Assembly (NCBI GenBank): GCA_963770865.1
Contig: CAVYRD010000002.1
Location: forward strand, 175,381-239,380
Origin: Miltoncostaea sp963770865
GTDB taxonomy: Bacteria; Actinomycetota; Thermoleophilia; Miltoncostaeales; Miltoncostaeaceae
DNA: 64,000 bases
Direction of reading: 5' to 3'
Shown here: piece after piece, positions 26,202 through 37,103 of the stretch
How positions within the stretch are numbered: position 1 is the first letter of the stretch
Layout of the letters: each line of letters opens with the position of its first letter
Program-made: the position numbers and the translations under genes
Notes under the pieces: generated by a model
Told to the model about the DNA's origin: nothing
Database searches by the model: none
The model's input: the letters and a program-made list of their open reading frames with translations, nothing else

Positions 26202-27208
26202 GCGGGACCGTCCTCATCACCGGCGGCAGCGGCTTCGTCGGCCGCGCCGTGCTCGAGCGGCTGGTGGCGCGCGGCCGCGAGGTGCGCGCGCTGACCCGCT
26301 CCGAGGAGTCGGCCGCCACGCTCGCCGCCGCGGGGGCGCAGCCGGTGGGCGGCGACCTGGGCGACCCGGCCTCGCTCGAGCGCGCGATGGAGGGCTGCGC
26401 GGTCGTCTACCACGTCGCCGGCCTCAACGGCTTCTGCCTGCCCGACCCGTCCGCCCTCTGGACGGCCAACGTCGAGGGCACCCGCGCGGTGGTGCGCGCC
26501 GCGGGCCGCGCCGGCGTGCGGCGCGTGGTCTACACCTCCTCGGCCGCGACCATCGGCGAGGCGCGCGGCACCGTCGCCACCGAGTCGTCGCCCCACCGCG
26601 GGAGCTTCCTCTCCCACTACGAGCGCTCGAAGTTCGACGCCGAGCGCGTGGCGCTGTCCACCGCGGCCGAGGCGGGCGTGGAGCTGGTGAGCGTGAACCC
26701 GGCCTCGGTGCAGGGGCCGGGGCGCACGCGGGGCACGGCGAAGATCCTGATCGACGCGCTCAACGGCCGCCTCAAGCTCGTCGTCGACTCGCGCATGTCG
26801 CTGGTGGACGTGGCCGACTGCGCCGAGGGCCACGTGCTGGCCGAGGAGCGCGGGCGCCCCGGCGACCGCTACCTGCTCTCGGGCTGGACGCTCACCGTCT
26901 CGGAGGCCATCGCGCTGCTCGGGCGCATCTCGGGGCGCGAGGAGCACCCGCGCCGCCTGCCGCCGCACGTGGCGATGGCGATGGCGACCGGGGTGGAGCT
27001 GGTGGCGAGGGCGCGGCGGCGGCGCCCGCCGGTGTGCCGCGAGATGGTGCGCACGATCCTCCACGGCCACGCCTACGACGGCTCGCGCGCCACCCGCGAG
27101 CTCGGCCTCGCCTACACCCCGGTCGAGGAGGCCCTGCGGCGCACCGTCGCCTGGTACGTCGAGACCGGCCTAGTCACCGACCCCATCGGGGCTCCGACAC
27201 GGACATGA
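26198..27208 (+). CDS. NAD(P)-dependent epimerase/dehydratase, extended SDR
   Basis: GTGA overlap with the dhaM stop. The cofactor motif is LITGGSGFVGRAVLERL. The catalytic set Ser (YTSSAAT) and Tyr-x3-Lys (SHYERSKFDAE) is present, with NPASVQGPG after it. Total 336 aa. It resembles HpnA-type and dihydroflavonol-4-reductase-type enzymes; the substrate cannot be told. Although coupled to the glycerol operon it is not a known glycerol gene. Its end overlaps the convergent phosphoesterase by 35 bases. Confidence 0.85.
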   Translation: MSGTVLITGGSGFVGRAVLERLVARGREVRALTRSEESAATLAAAGAQPVGGDLGDPASLERAMEGCAVVYHVAGLNGFCLPDPSALWTANVEGTRAVVRAAGRAGVRRVVYTSSAATIGEARGTVATESSPHRGSFLSHYERSKFDAERVALSTAAEAGVELVSVNPASVQGPGRTRGTAKILIDALNGRLKLVVDSRMSLVDVADCAEGHVLAEERGRPGDRYLLSGWTLTVSEAIALLGRISGREEHPRRLPPHVAMAMATGVELVARARRRRPPVCREMVRTILHGHAYDGSRATRELGLAYTPVEEALRRTVAWYVETGLVTDPIGAPTRT

Positions 27209-27812
27209 TCGGCCGCTCGAGCGGCACCCGCCGCGCGGTGACGCTCCGTCCGGTCACCTCGATGATCCCCACGGCGGGCACGCGCGCCTCGGCCGGCAGG
27301 CTCTCGCGGAAGCGGCGGTAGCCCCGGCCCGCCGGGCCCGACCAGTCGTAGTGCGGGTCGGCCTCGGGCGTGAACACCGCCCCGGGGGAGAAGAGCAGCG
27401 CGCCGCCCACCCGCCGGTGAAGCGGCAGGTGCAGGTGCCCGGTGACGATCGCATCGACGGCGCCGAAGCGCCGCCGCATGGCGCCCGGGAAGCCCAGCAG
27501 CACCGCGCGCCCGGCCACCAGCGAGAGCGCCGCCGCGGGCAGCTCGACGGCCGCCGGCCGATCCCCGTGCGTGAGGCCGATGCGCGCGCCGCCCACCCGC
27601 ACCAGCAGGTCGCGCGGCAGCCCGCGGATGCCGCCCTCCTCGTCGTGGTTGCCGCGCACGGCGACCACGGGGGCGATGCGCCCGAGCTCGGCGAGCACGG
27701 CGAGGTCGGTCAGATCCCCGGCGTGGAGGATCAGGTCGACCCCGTCCAGCACCTCGCCCACCTCCGCCGGCATGACGGGCAGGTGCTCGCCGACGTGCGA
27801 GTCGGCCACCAC
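27174..27812 (-). CDS. YfcE/MJ0936-type metallophosphoesterase
   Basis: Calcineurin-like metal sites appear in order: VADSHVG (D-x-H), LHAGDLTD (GD), VRGNHDEEGG (GNHD), LTHGD and TGHLHLPLH (GHxH). The 212-aa size fits YfcE-type phosphodiesterases. GTG 27812 is used; upstream CTG 27833 or 27824 would add LRALRVG, which completes the usual first strand and may be the true start. It lies about 20 bases after fabI on the same strand. Confidence 0.85.
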   Translation of the reverse strand: MVADSHVGEHLPVMPAEVGEVLDGVDLILHAGDLTDLAVLAELGRIAPVVAVRGNHDEEGGIRGLPRDLLVRVGGARIGLTHGDRPAAVELPAAALSLVAGRAVLLGFPGAMRRRFGAVDAIVTGHLHLPLHRRVGGALLFSPGAVFTPEADPHYDWSGPAGRGYRRFRESLPAEARVPAVGIIEVTGRSVTARRVPLERPIMSVSEPRWGR

Positions 27813-27834
27813 GCCGACGCGCAGGGCCCTCAGA

Positions 27835-28617
27835 TCAGAGGCCCATCGCGTGGAAGCCGGCGTCCACGAAGATCGTCTCGCCGGTGACGCTCGCCGACAG
27901 CGGCGAGGCGAGGTAGACGGCCGTGCCGGCCACCTCGTCCTGCGTGATCTCGCGGCGCAGCGGGGTGCGGGCGTTGATCGTGTCGGCCATCGTCCCGAAG
28001 CCGGGGATGCCGCGCGCGGCCAGCGTGCGGACCGGCCCGGCCGAGATGGCGTTGACGCGGATGCCGCCCTCGCCGAGGTCCCACGACAGGTAGCGGACGA
28101 TCGACTCGAGCGCCGACTTCGCCACGCCCATGACGTTGTAGCCCGGCACCGCGCGGTCGGCCGCGATGTAGCTCAGGGTCATGATCGATCCGCCGCCGCG
28201 GGCGATCATGTGCGGCTCCACCTCGCGGGCCAGGGCGGCCAGCGAGTACGCCGAGACGTCGAGCGCCAGGTGGAAGCCCTCGCGGCTGACGTCCACGAAG
28301 CGGCCGCCGAGGTCCTCCGGCCGCGCGAAGGCGACGGCGTGGACCAGCGTGTCGATGCCGCCGCCGAGCGCCTCGGCCGCCGCCGACACCGTCGAGGCGA
28401 TCTGCGCGTCGTCCTGGACGTCGAGCGGCAGCACGGCGGGGCAGTCGGTCAGCGTCTCCGCCAGCTTGCGCACGTCGCCCTCGGTGCGCTCGCCCTGGTA
28501 GGTGAGCACGAGGCGGGCGCCCGCCTCGTTCATCTTGCGGGCGATGGCCCAGGCCAGGCTGCGCTTGTTGGCGACGCCGACGACCAGGCCGGTCGTCCCC
28601 TCCAGAAGCTCCGCCAC
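27835..28617 (-). CDS. fabI: Enoyl-[acyl-carrier-protein] reductase (NADH)
   Basis: The 260-aa SDR has the FabI cofactor pattern (GLVVGVANKRSLAWAIA), the catalytic Tyr-x6-Lys in PGYNVMGVAKSALES, and AGPVRTLAARGIPGF of the substrate loop. FabI does the last reduction of each fatty-acid elongation cycle and is the isoniazid/triclosan-type target. GTG 28617 has GGAGGAGC four bases upstream. It diverges from copCD across about 120 bases. Confidence 0.93.
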   Translation of the reverse strand: MAELLEGTTGLVVGVANKRSLAWAIARKMNEAGARLVLTYQGERTEGDVRKLAETLTDCPAVLPLDVQDDAQIASTVSAAAEALGGGIDTLVHAVAFARPEDLGGRFVDVSREGFHLALDVSAYSLAALAREVEPHMIARGGGSIMTLSYIAADRAVPGYNVMGVAKSALESIVRYLSWDLGEGGIRVNAISAGPVRTLAARGIPGFGTMADTINARTPLRREITQDEVAGTAVYLASPLSASVTGETIFVDAGFHAMGL

Positions 28618-28740
28618 GGATGCTCCTCCGACTCGCTCCGACGGGGTCGGGCGCGCCTGCGCGCCCGGATCGCGCGGCACGCTACCACGCCCGCGACCCG
28701 TCGCCTTGCGCCCGCGGGCGGTGCCCGCAAGCATCCGGGG

Positions 28741-30153
28741 GTGCGCCGCGCCCTGATCACCGTCGCCACCCTCGTCGCCCTTCTCGCGACGGCCGCGACG
28801 GCCCTGGGGCACGCCTCGCTGGTGAGCACCTCCCCCTCCCGCGACGCGAAGCTGGCGGCGTCGCCGAGCGTGGTGACGCTCACCTTCAACGAGCCGGTCC
28901 AGCTGCTGCGGAGCGCCGACGTCGAGGTGGTCGACGGCGACGGCACCCCGGTCACCGGTGCACCCGCGCGCCAGCCGACCGACAGCCGCGTGGTCGAGAT
29001 CCCCCTGCGCCCCGGCCTGCCGGACGGGACCTACACGGTGCGCTACTCGGTGATCGGCGCCGACTCGCACGTCGTGCCCGGCATCTTCGTCTTCGGCGTC
29101 GGCCCCGGCCAGCTCGCAGCGCCCTACTTCGCGGGCGCGTCGGGCGGTCCCTCGGAGACGAGCGCCTGGGGCACCAGCTCCCGCTTCCTCGAGATCGCCG
29201 GGCTCGGCGGGCTGATCGGCCTGCTCGGCTTCCGCTGGCTCATCTGGGCGCCGGCGCTGCGCGACATGAGCGGCGTGTCCCGAGGCGAGCGCGAGGCCGT
29301 GCTCACGTGGGGCCGCGACGCGTTCTGGGTGGGCTTCGGCATCCTCGCCGTCGGCGCGATGCTGGCCGAGGCCTACCTGCTGGTGGTGCAGAGCGCGAGC
29401 GTGCTCGGCACCGGCGTCTGGACCGCCCTGCGCGACGCGGCCGGCATCAGCCAGGTGCTCGGCGACACGCGCTTCGGGTCGCTCGTGCAGCTGCGCGGGG
29501 CACTGCTGTTCGCCCTCTTCGCCATCGGCGCGTTCATGTTCATCCGCGAGTACGGCGGGTCGGGGACTCCCAAGCCGGCCACCGTCACCGGCTCGCGCTG
29601 GGCGGGCCTCGTGATGGCCGCGCTGCTGCTGGTCGTGCTCGCCGGCATCGCCGACCAGGGGCACGCCAGCGTCGGCGACGTCTCGTGGCTGCAGGTGGGC
29701 GTCCAGCTGGTCCACATCACGGCCGTCTCGGTCTGGATCGTCGGCCTGGCGATGGTCGTGCTGGTGCACGTGCGGCTGCCGGCGGTGGCCGAGCGCTCGG
29801 GCGGCGCGGTGGCCACGCGCATCCTCGCGCGCTTCTCGCGCGTCGCGCTCGTGGCCGTGTCGGTGGCCGTGGTGACCGGCGTCATCCGCTCGATGTCGGA
29901 GCTGTCCGACCCGGCCCAGCTCTGGGACACCTCCTACGGCCAGAGCATCCTCTGGAAGATCGCGCTGCTGGTGCCGGTCGCGGCGCTGGCGCTCTACAAC
30001 CGGCGCATCATCGTGGCGCTGGGCCAGGTCCGCCGGCCCAACGCCCCGACGCTCGCGCTGGTGCGCCGGATGGCGTCGGCCGAGCTGGCCCTCTCGATCG
30101 TCATCGTGCTGGTCGCGTCGATCCTCGTGGCCCAGGTGCCGGCGGGCGGCTGA
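28741..30153 (+). CDS. CopC-CopD fusion, copper resistance/uptake membrane protein
   Basis: A signal sequence is followed by a CopC domain. Its predicted mature N-terminal histidine is in GHASLVSTSPSRDA, with a second site in GADSHVVPG. A CopD domain of about eight helices follows (SSRFLEIAGLGGLIGLLGFRW; HITAVSVWIVGLAMV; ALYNRR). Total 470 aa. CopC binds copper outside the membrane and CopD is thought to move it in. No other copper gene is adjacent; a YcnI-like protein lies 25 kb away at 54357. Confidence 0.87.
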   Translation: MRRALITVATLVALLATAATALGHASLVSTSPSRDAKLAASPSVVTLTFNEPVQLLRSADVEVVDGDGTPVTGAPARQPTDSRVVEIPLRPGLPDGTYTVRYSVIGADSHVVPGIFVFGVGPGQLAAPYFAGASGGPSETSAWGTSSRFLEIAGLGGLIGLLGFRWLIWAPALRDMSGVSRGEREAVLTWGRDAFWVGFGILAVGAMLAEAYLLVVQSASVLGTGVWTALRDAAGISQVLGDTRFGSLVQLRGALLFALFAIGAFMFIREYGGSGTPKPATVTGSRWAGLVMAALLLVVLAGIADQGHASVGDVSWLQVGVQLVHITAVSVWIVGLAMVVLVHVRLPAVAERSGGAVATRILARFSRVALVAVSVAVVTGVIRSMSELSDPAQLWDTSYGQSILWKIALLVPVAALALYNRRIIVALGQVRRPNAPTLALVRRMASAELALSIVIVLVASILVAQVPAGG

Positions 30154-30273
30154 GCCCGAAGAGGCGCCCGTAGCCGGTGACCACGCCCGGGTAAGCGCGC
30201 GCCGGAGCGGGCGCGTCGACCCATCGGATAACCTCCGGGGGTTGACGCGTCGAGGAAAGGTGTCCCGCAGACC

Positions 30274-31869
<1,596 letters not shown>

Positions 31870-31885
31870 ACCGGGACCCGGCCCC

Positions 31886-32380
31886 GTGCCCTCACGACTC
31901 CTCCTGCTGAGGCACGGGGTCGCGCAGGACGCGGGGCCGCGGACCGGCTGGCGCGACGAGCCCCGGGCCCTGACGCCCGAGGGCCGCGCGAAGATGGAGC
32001 GTGCGGCGCGGGGCATGGCCGCCCTGGGCGTGCGGGCCGACGCCATCCTCACGAGCCCGCTGGTGCGCTGCCGCCAGACCGCCGAGATCGTGGCCGCGGC
32101 CATCGGCGGATCGGCCCGCGAGGACGCACGCCTGCGGCCCGGCACGGGCCTCGACGAGGTGGCCGACCTGCTGCTGGAGCACCCCGACGCCGAGTCCGTG
32201 CTGCTCTGCGGCCACCAGCCCGACCTGTCCGACCTGGTCGATGCGCTCACCGGCGGCGGGCGCGTCGAGTTCCGCAAGGGGACGCTCGCCGTGCTCGACC
32301 TGGAGGCGGCCCGCCCGCGCGGCGGTCGCCTGCGCGCCCTGTACCCGCCCTCGGCGCTCCGGGCGCTCGGCGAGGACTGA
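31886..32380 (+). CDS. sixA: SixA-type phosphohistidine phosphatase
   Basis: The 164-aa histidine phosphatase has the RHG motif at the N-terminus (LLLLRHGVAQD), SPLVRCRQTAEIV and CGHQPDLSDLV. SixA removes phosphate from phosphohistidine proteins such as EI/HPr-type or histidine kinases. GTG start. It is closely followed by a polyphosphate enzyme, and in cyanobacteria and actinobacteria SixA genes often sit beside polyphosphate genes. A target could be the EI-HPr fusion, which is speculation. Confidence 0.85.
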   Translation: MPSRLLLLRHGVAQDAGPRTGWRDEPRALTPEGRAKMERAARGMAALGVRADAILTSPLVRCRQTAEIVAAAIGGSAREDARLRPGTGLDEVADLLLEHPDAESVLLCGHQPDLSDLVDALTGGGRVEFRKGTLAVLDLEAARPRGGRLRALYPPSALRALGED

Positions 32381-32382
32381 CG

Positions 32383-33855
32383 GTGCTCGCGCGCGCGGAG
32401 GACACGCCTCGGCTGACCAAGGAGGAGTACCGGGCCGTCGTCCCCGGCCTGCGCGTCGACCTGGTCAACGCGCAGTACGAGCTGCGCGACGCGCCCTTCC
32501 CGGTCATCGTCGTCGTGGCGGGCGACGACCGGCTCGCGGCCAACGACGTCGTGAACCGGCTGAACGAGTGGATGGACGCCCGCTACATGCCCACGTACGT
32601 CTTCGGGCCGCTGTCGCCGGCCGAGCGCGAGCACCCGGAGTTCCGCCGGCTCTGGATGGCGATGCCGCCCAAGGGGCGCGTCGCGCTCTGGGCCGGCGGG
32701 CTGCTGCGCACCGTCAGCGCGTTCATCGACGGGGAGATCACCGAGGACGACCTCGAGACGTGGACCCGCCACCTGGAGGCGCTCCAGGCCGGGGTGCTCG
32801 CCGACGACGCGGTGGGGGTGAAGCTCTTCCTCCACACCCCGCGCAAGGTGCAGCGCAGGCGCCTGAAGGAGGCGCGCCGCGACCCGGCGCTCGGCTGGCG
32901 CGTGGACGAGCGGGACTGGCGGACGGTGGAGCAGGCGCCGCGCGCCCGGCCGCTGATGGAGGAGATGATGCGGCGCACCACGGCCCCCGCCTCCCCGTGG
33001 ACCGTGATCGACGCCGGCGACGCGCGCAGCCGCGACGTCGCGGCGGCGCGGGCGATCCTCGACGCGATCACGCGCCGCCTGGAGGCCGGCCCGCCCCGCG
33101 TCCCCGCGCCGCGGCCGGCGGCGGCGCCGCGGGGACGCGGAGCCCTCGCGCGGGTCGACCTCGGCCGCACCATCGGCCGCGGCGCGTACCGGCGCCGGCG
33201 CGACGAGCTGCAGGGGCGGCTCAACCGGCTCTCGGTCCAGGCGCGCGAGGCGGGCGTCAGCACCGTGCTGGCGTTCGAGGGCTGGGACGCGGCCGGGAAG
33301 GGCGGCGTCATCCGACGCGTCACCGGTGCGCTCGAGGCCGGCGACTACCGCGTCATCCCCACCGCGGCGCCGAGCGAGGAGGAGCGCGCGCACCACTACC
33401 TGTGGCGCTTCTGGCGCGACCTGCCGCCCGCGGGCACGGTCGCCGTCTTCGACCGCAGCTGGTATGGCCGCGTGCTGGTCGAGCGCGTCGAGGGCCTCGC
33501 CACCGAAACCGAGTGGCGCCGCGCCTACCGGGAGATCGCCGACTTCGAGGGCCACCTCCTGGAGCGCGGCCACGTGCTGCTGAAGTTCTGGCTCCACATC
33601 TCGGCCGACGAGCAGCTCGCGCGCTTCCGTGCGCGCGAGACGACGCCCTACAAGAAGTACAAGATCACCGACGAGGACTACCGCAACCGCGCGCGCTGGG
33701 ACGACTCCGCGGCCGCGGTGGACGAGATGGTGCGGCGCACCTCCACGCCGCAGGCGCCGTGGCACCTGGTGTCCTCGCAGGACAAGCGCAGCGCGCGCAT
33801 CGAGGTGCTCTCCACGGTCGTGGACGCCCTCGAGCGGGCGCTGGAGCGCCGCTAG
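32383..33855 (+). CDS. Two-domain polyphosphate kinase 2 (polyphosphate:AMP phosphotransferase type)
   Basis: Two PPK2 domains occur in tandem. The N-terminal one has a degenerate Walker A (VVAGDDRLAANDVVN). The C-terminal one is intact, with FEGWDAAGKGG at about 298-308 and DRSWYGRVLVERVEG. This is the class II architecture (PAP), in which the C-terminal half phosphorylates AMP to ADP from polyphosphate. Total 490 aa. It starts two bases after the sixA stop. Direction of reaction and nucleotide preference are family knowledge, not visible here. Confidence 0.88.
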   Translation: MLARAEDTPRLTKEEYRAVVPGLRVDLVNAQYELRDAPFPVIVVVAGDDRLAANDVVNRLNEWMDARYMPTYVFGPLSPAEREHPEFRRLWMAMPPKGRVALWAGGLLRTVSAFIDGEITEDDLETWTRHLEALQAGVLADDAVGVKLFLHTPRKVQRRRLKEARRDPALGWRVDERDWRTVEQAPRARPLMEEMMRRTTAPASPWTVIDAGDARSRDVAAARAILDAITRRLEAGPPRVPAPRPAAAPRGRGALARVDLGRTIGRGAYRRRRDELQGRLNRLSVQAREAGVSTVLAFEGWDAAGKGGVIRRVTGALEAGDYRVIPTAAPSEEERAHHYLWRFWRDLPPAGTVAVFDRSWYGRVLVERVEGLATETEWRRAYREIADFEGHLLERGHVLLKFWLHISADEQLARFRARETTPYKKYKITDEDYRNRARWDDSAAAVDEMVRRTSTPQAPWHLVSSQDKRSARIEVLSTVVDALERALERR

Positions 33856-34003
33856 CCAACGCACGGCCACCAGCCGCTGCGGCACCACTGCGATGGAGCC
33901 GCCGTGCGGGACGGCGTAGGACGGCGCGGGACGTGCGCGGACGGGCCACGGCGCGACCATCCCCAACCGCCCCGCCCCGCGGCACGGGCCCGCGATCAGG
34001 TGC

Positions 34004-34352
34004 TCAGGCGACCGCCGCGAAGATGATCCGGCCGCGGCGCACCTCGACCACGATGGCGCCGTGCGCATCCACGGCGTCCGCGTCATCGCGCCGCGCCCAG
34101 CGCAGCACGGCCTTCGCGCCGAACTGCTGGGGCGCCGCCCACTCGGTGGCCCCGGCGGCGATCGCCGCGTGGCGCCGGGGCGCCTCGGCCCCGCGGACGA
34201 TCTCGCCCTCGGACAGCCAGGCCGCGTCCTCGGCGTAGCAGGCGGCCAGGGCGGCGGCGTCGCGGACCGTGGACGCCTCGATCGCCGCGACGAGGACCGG
34301 GAGGGCCGCCTCCTCGCGGTCGGCGTCGGTCGGGTGGCCGGCTACGCGCTCA
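34004..34352 (-). CDS. NTF2/SnoaL-like protein with broken N-terminal frame
   Basis: From about 34341 leftward the frame reads DREEAALPVLVAAIEASTVRD, LAACYAEDAAWLSEGEIVRG and GRIIFAAVA, a compact SnoaL/NTF2-type alpha-beta domain. The natural start GTG (34352-34350, overlapping the neighbour's stop as GTGA) meets a TAG after three codons. One missing base near 34341 would join it to the rest. The fold assignment rests on strand/helix pattern. Bases 33856-34003 hold nothing I can recognise. Confidence 0.5.
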
Positions 34353-34706
34353 CCCCGGCGGCATCGGCTCGATCGACCGGGCGAAGAGCGCGAGCAGCTC
34401 CTCGGGGAGCAGCTCGGGGGAGGCGTCGACCATGGCGGCGACGACGTTCATCCGCTCCTGGTGGGCGCTCTCGCGGATCGCCTCCCAGCCCTCCCGCTCC
34501 TGGTCGCGGTCGACCGCGAGGTCGGCCATCGTCATCGCCACCTTCTCGGTGACGCGCGGCGTCGAGAGCTGGTGGTGCGCGTCCACCAGCAGGATCAGCC
34601 TGATCCACCCCTGCCCGCCGAAGTCGCGCGCGTGGCGGCTCCACTCCGGTGTGACGTGCGGCTCCAGCGCCTCGACCAGCGGGCCCCAGCCCTCGGGCGT
34701 GCTCAC
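34350..34706 (-). CDS. Hypothetical protein, 118 aa, helical
   Basis: GTG 34706 overlaps the SHOCT gene's stop by four bases. Contains aromatic-rich DFGGQGWIRLILLVDAHHQL and helical LLPEELLALFARSIEP. No family recognised. It sits in a three-gene minus-strand group (SHOCT protein, this, NTF2-like), so it is probably co-translated. No signal or membrane segment. Confidence 0.6.
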   Translation of the reverse strand: MSTPEGWGPLVEALEPHVTPEWSRHARDFGGQGWIRLILLVDAHHQLSTPRVTEKVAMTMADLAVDRDQEREGWEAIRESAHQERMNVVAAMVDASPELLPEELLALFARSIEPMPPG

Positions 34707-34972
34707 ACCCGCTCCAGGAGGTCGGCCTTCTTGGCCTGGAACTCGGCCTCGGTGATGAGGCCCTCGTCGCGCAGACGGCCGAGCTCGCGGATCATGTCCG
34801 GCGGCGAGCCGGCGCCGTGCGGGCGCGGCGGGGGCGGCGGGTCGCCGGCGAGCAGGCGGGAGAGGTCCTCGCCGGCCTGGCGGGCGAGCTTGGCCGCCTG
34901 CTCGATGGCGCGCGAGAGCTCGTTGCCCACATCGCGCGCCGCCTTGCGCATCTGCTCCTGGGGATCTGGCAT
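34703..34972 (-). CDS. SHOCT-domain protein, 89 aa
   Basis: N-terminal amphipathic helix (NELSRAIEQAAKLARQAGEDL), proline linker (DPPPPPRPHG), then C-terminal SHOCT (IRELGRLRDEGLITEAEFQAKKADLLERV). SHOCT modules are found at the ends of many unrelated small proteins and probably oligomerise. The gene is divergent from the MarR regulator with about 60 bases between starts, so MarR could regulate this operon. Confidence 0.7.
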   Translation of the reverse strand: MPDPQEQMRKAARDVGNELSRAIEQAAKLARQAGEDLSRLLAGDPPPPPRPHGAGSPPDMIRELGRLRDEGLITEAEFQAKKADLLERV

Positions 34973-35033
34973 CCCGTCATGCTACCGCGGCGGCGGCTTG
35001 ACGAGCCGCGGTGCCGGGGTGGTACCGTCCGAG

Positions 35034-35519
35034 ATGATGAACCGGGAAACGACCGAGGGTCGCCTCTCCCGCTCGGACCTGGCCCGTCGCGCGACGGACG
35101 CCGTCGAGCGGCTCGCCTGCAGCGCCGGACGCGAGCTGGACCGGCACGCCGGGGGGTACGGCCTCTCCGACGCCAAGCTCGAGGTGCTCGAGGTGCTGTG
35201 CTGCCACGACGAGCGCCGCGCCTGCCTGCACGCGCTCGGCGACGAGCTCGGCGTGACGCGCCCCAACGTGACCAAGCTGGTGGACGGCCTCGAGCGCGGC
35301 GGCCTGGTGGAGCGCCTGCCCCACCCGAGCGACGGCCGCATGGTGCACGCGCACCTCACGCCGCAGGGCGTCGAGATCGCCGGCGAGGCGCTGCCCGGCC
35401 GGCACGACCTGATGCGCCGGATCTGGGACGGGCTGGACGACGACCAGCTGACCCAGCTGGTGGATCTGCTCGACCTCGTGGCCGAGCGCTCCGCCGAACT
35501 CTCCGCGTCTCGGTCCTGA
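35034..35519 (+). CDS. MarR-family transcriptional regulator
   Basis: The 161-aa winged-helix protein has helix-turn-helix LHALGDELGVTRPNVTKLVDGLERGGLVER and wing segment PHPSDGRMVHAHLTPQG. ATG 35034 and 35037 are adjacent. MarR dimers usually repress their own and a divergent operon, here the SHOCT-led group. An unusual CC pair (LEVLCCHDERRACLHA) precedes the HTH and could serve as a redox sensor, which is inference. Confidence 0.85.
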   Translation: MMNRETTEGRLSRSDLARRATDAVERLACSAGRELDRHAGGYGLSDAKLEVLEVLCCHDERRACLHALGDELGVTRPNVTKLVDGLERGGLVERLPHPSDGRMVHAHLTPQGVEIAGEALPGRHDLMRRIWDGLDDDQLTQLVDLLDLVAERSAELSASRS

Positions 35520-35520
35520 T

Positions 35521-35554
35521 CCCCCCGCGACCCGGCGCGCCGGGTCGCGGGGGG
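35521..35554. terminator. Bidirectional terminator, perfect 34-bp palindrome
   Basis: CCCCCCGCGACCCGGCG (35521-35537) followed by its exact complement to 35554. It lies between the convergent marR-type gene and gltA. Confidence 0.8.
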
Positions 35555-35562
35555 AGCGGTTC

Positions 35563-36894
<1,332 letters not shown>

Positions 36895-36952
36895 TCACGC
36901 ATTCCCTTGACGCGGTGTCGCACCTGCACGGTGCCCTGAGATCAACCTCCGG

Positions 36953-36962
36953 GATTCTAGTG
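36953..36962 (-). promoter_or_regulatory. Candidate -10 region of gltA
   Basis: On the minus strand the ten bases read CACTAGAATC, containing TAGAAT about 60 bases before the gltA start. The identical ten bases precede the sulfur operon at 42551. No convincing -35. Confidence 0.3.
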
Positions 36963-37103
36963 ACGCGGCACCGTTTGGGGCCGCATCCGGGGAGATTCCG
37001 GCCCGGGCTGGTACGATCGCCCGGTTCTGCGTACGCGCGGAATACGGCACAACGCCGCCTGACCCGTCGCCGCACCGGCGACACCCGAGATCTGGAGGAC
37101 CTT

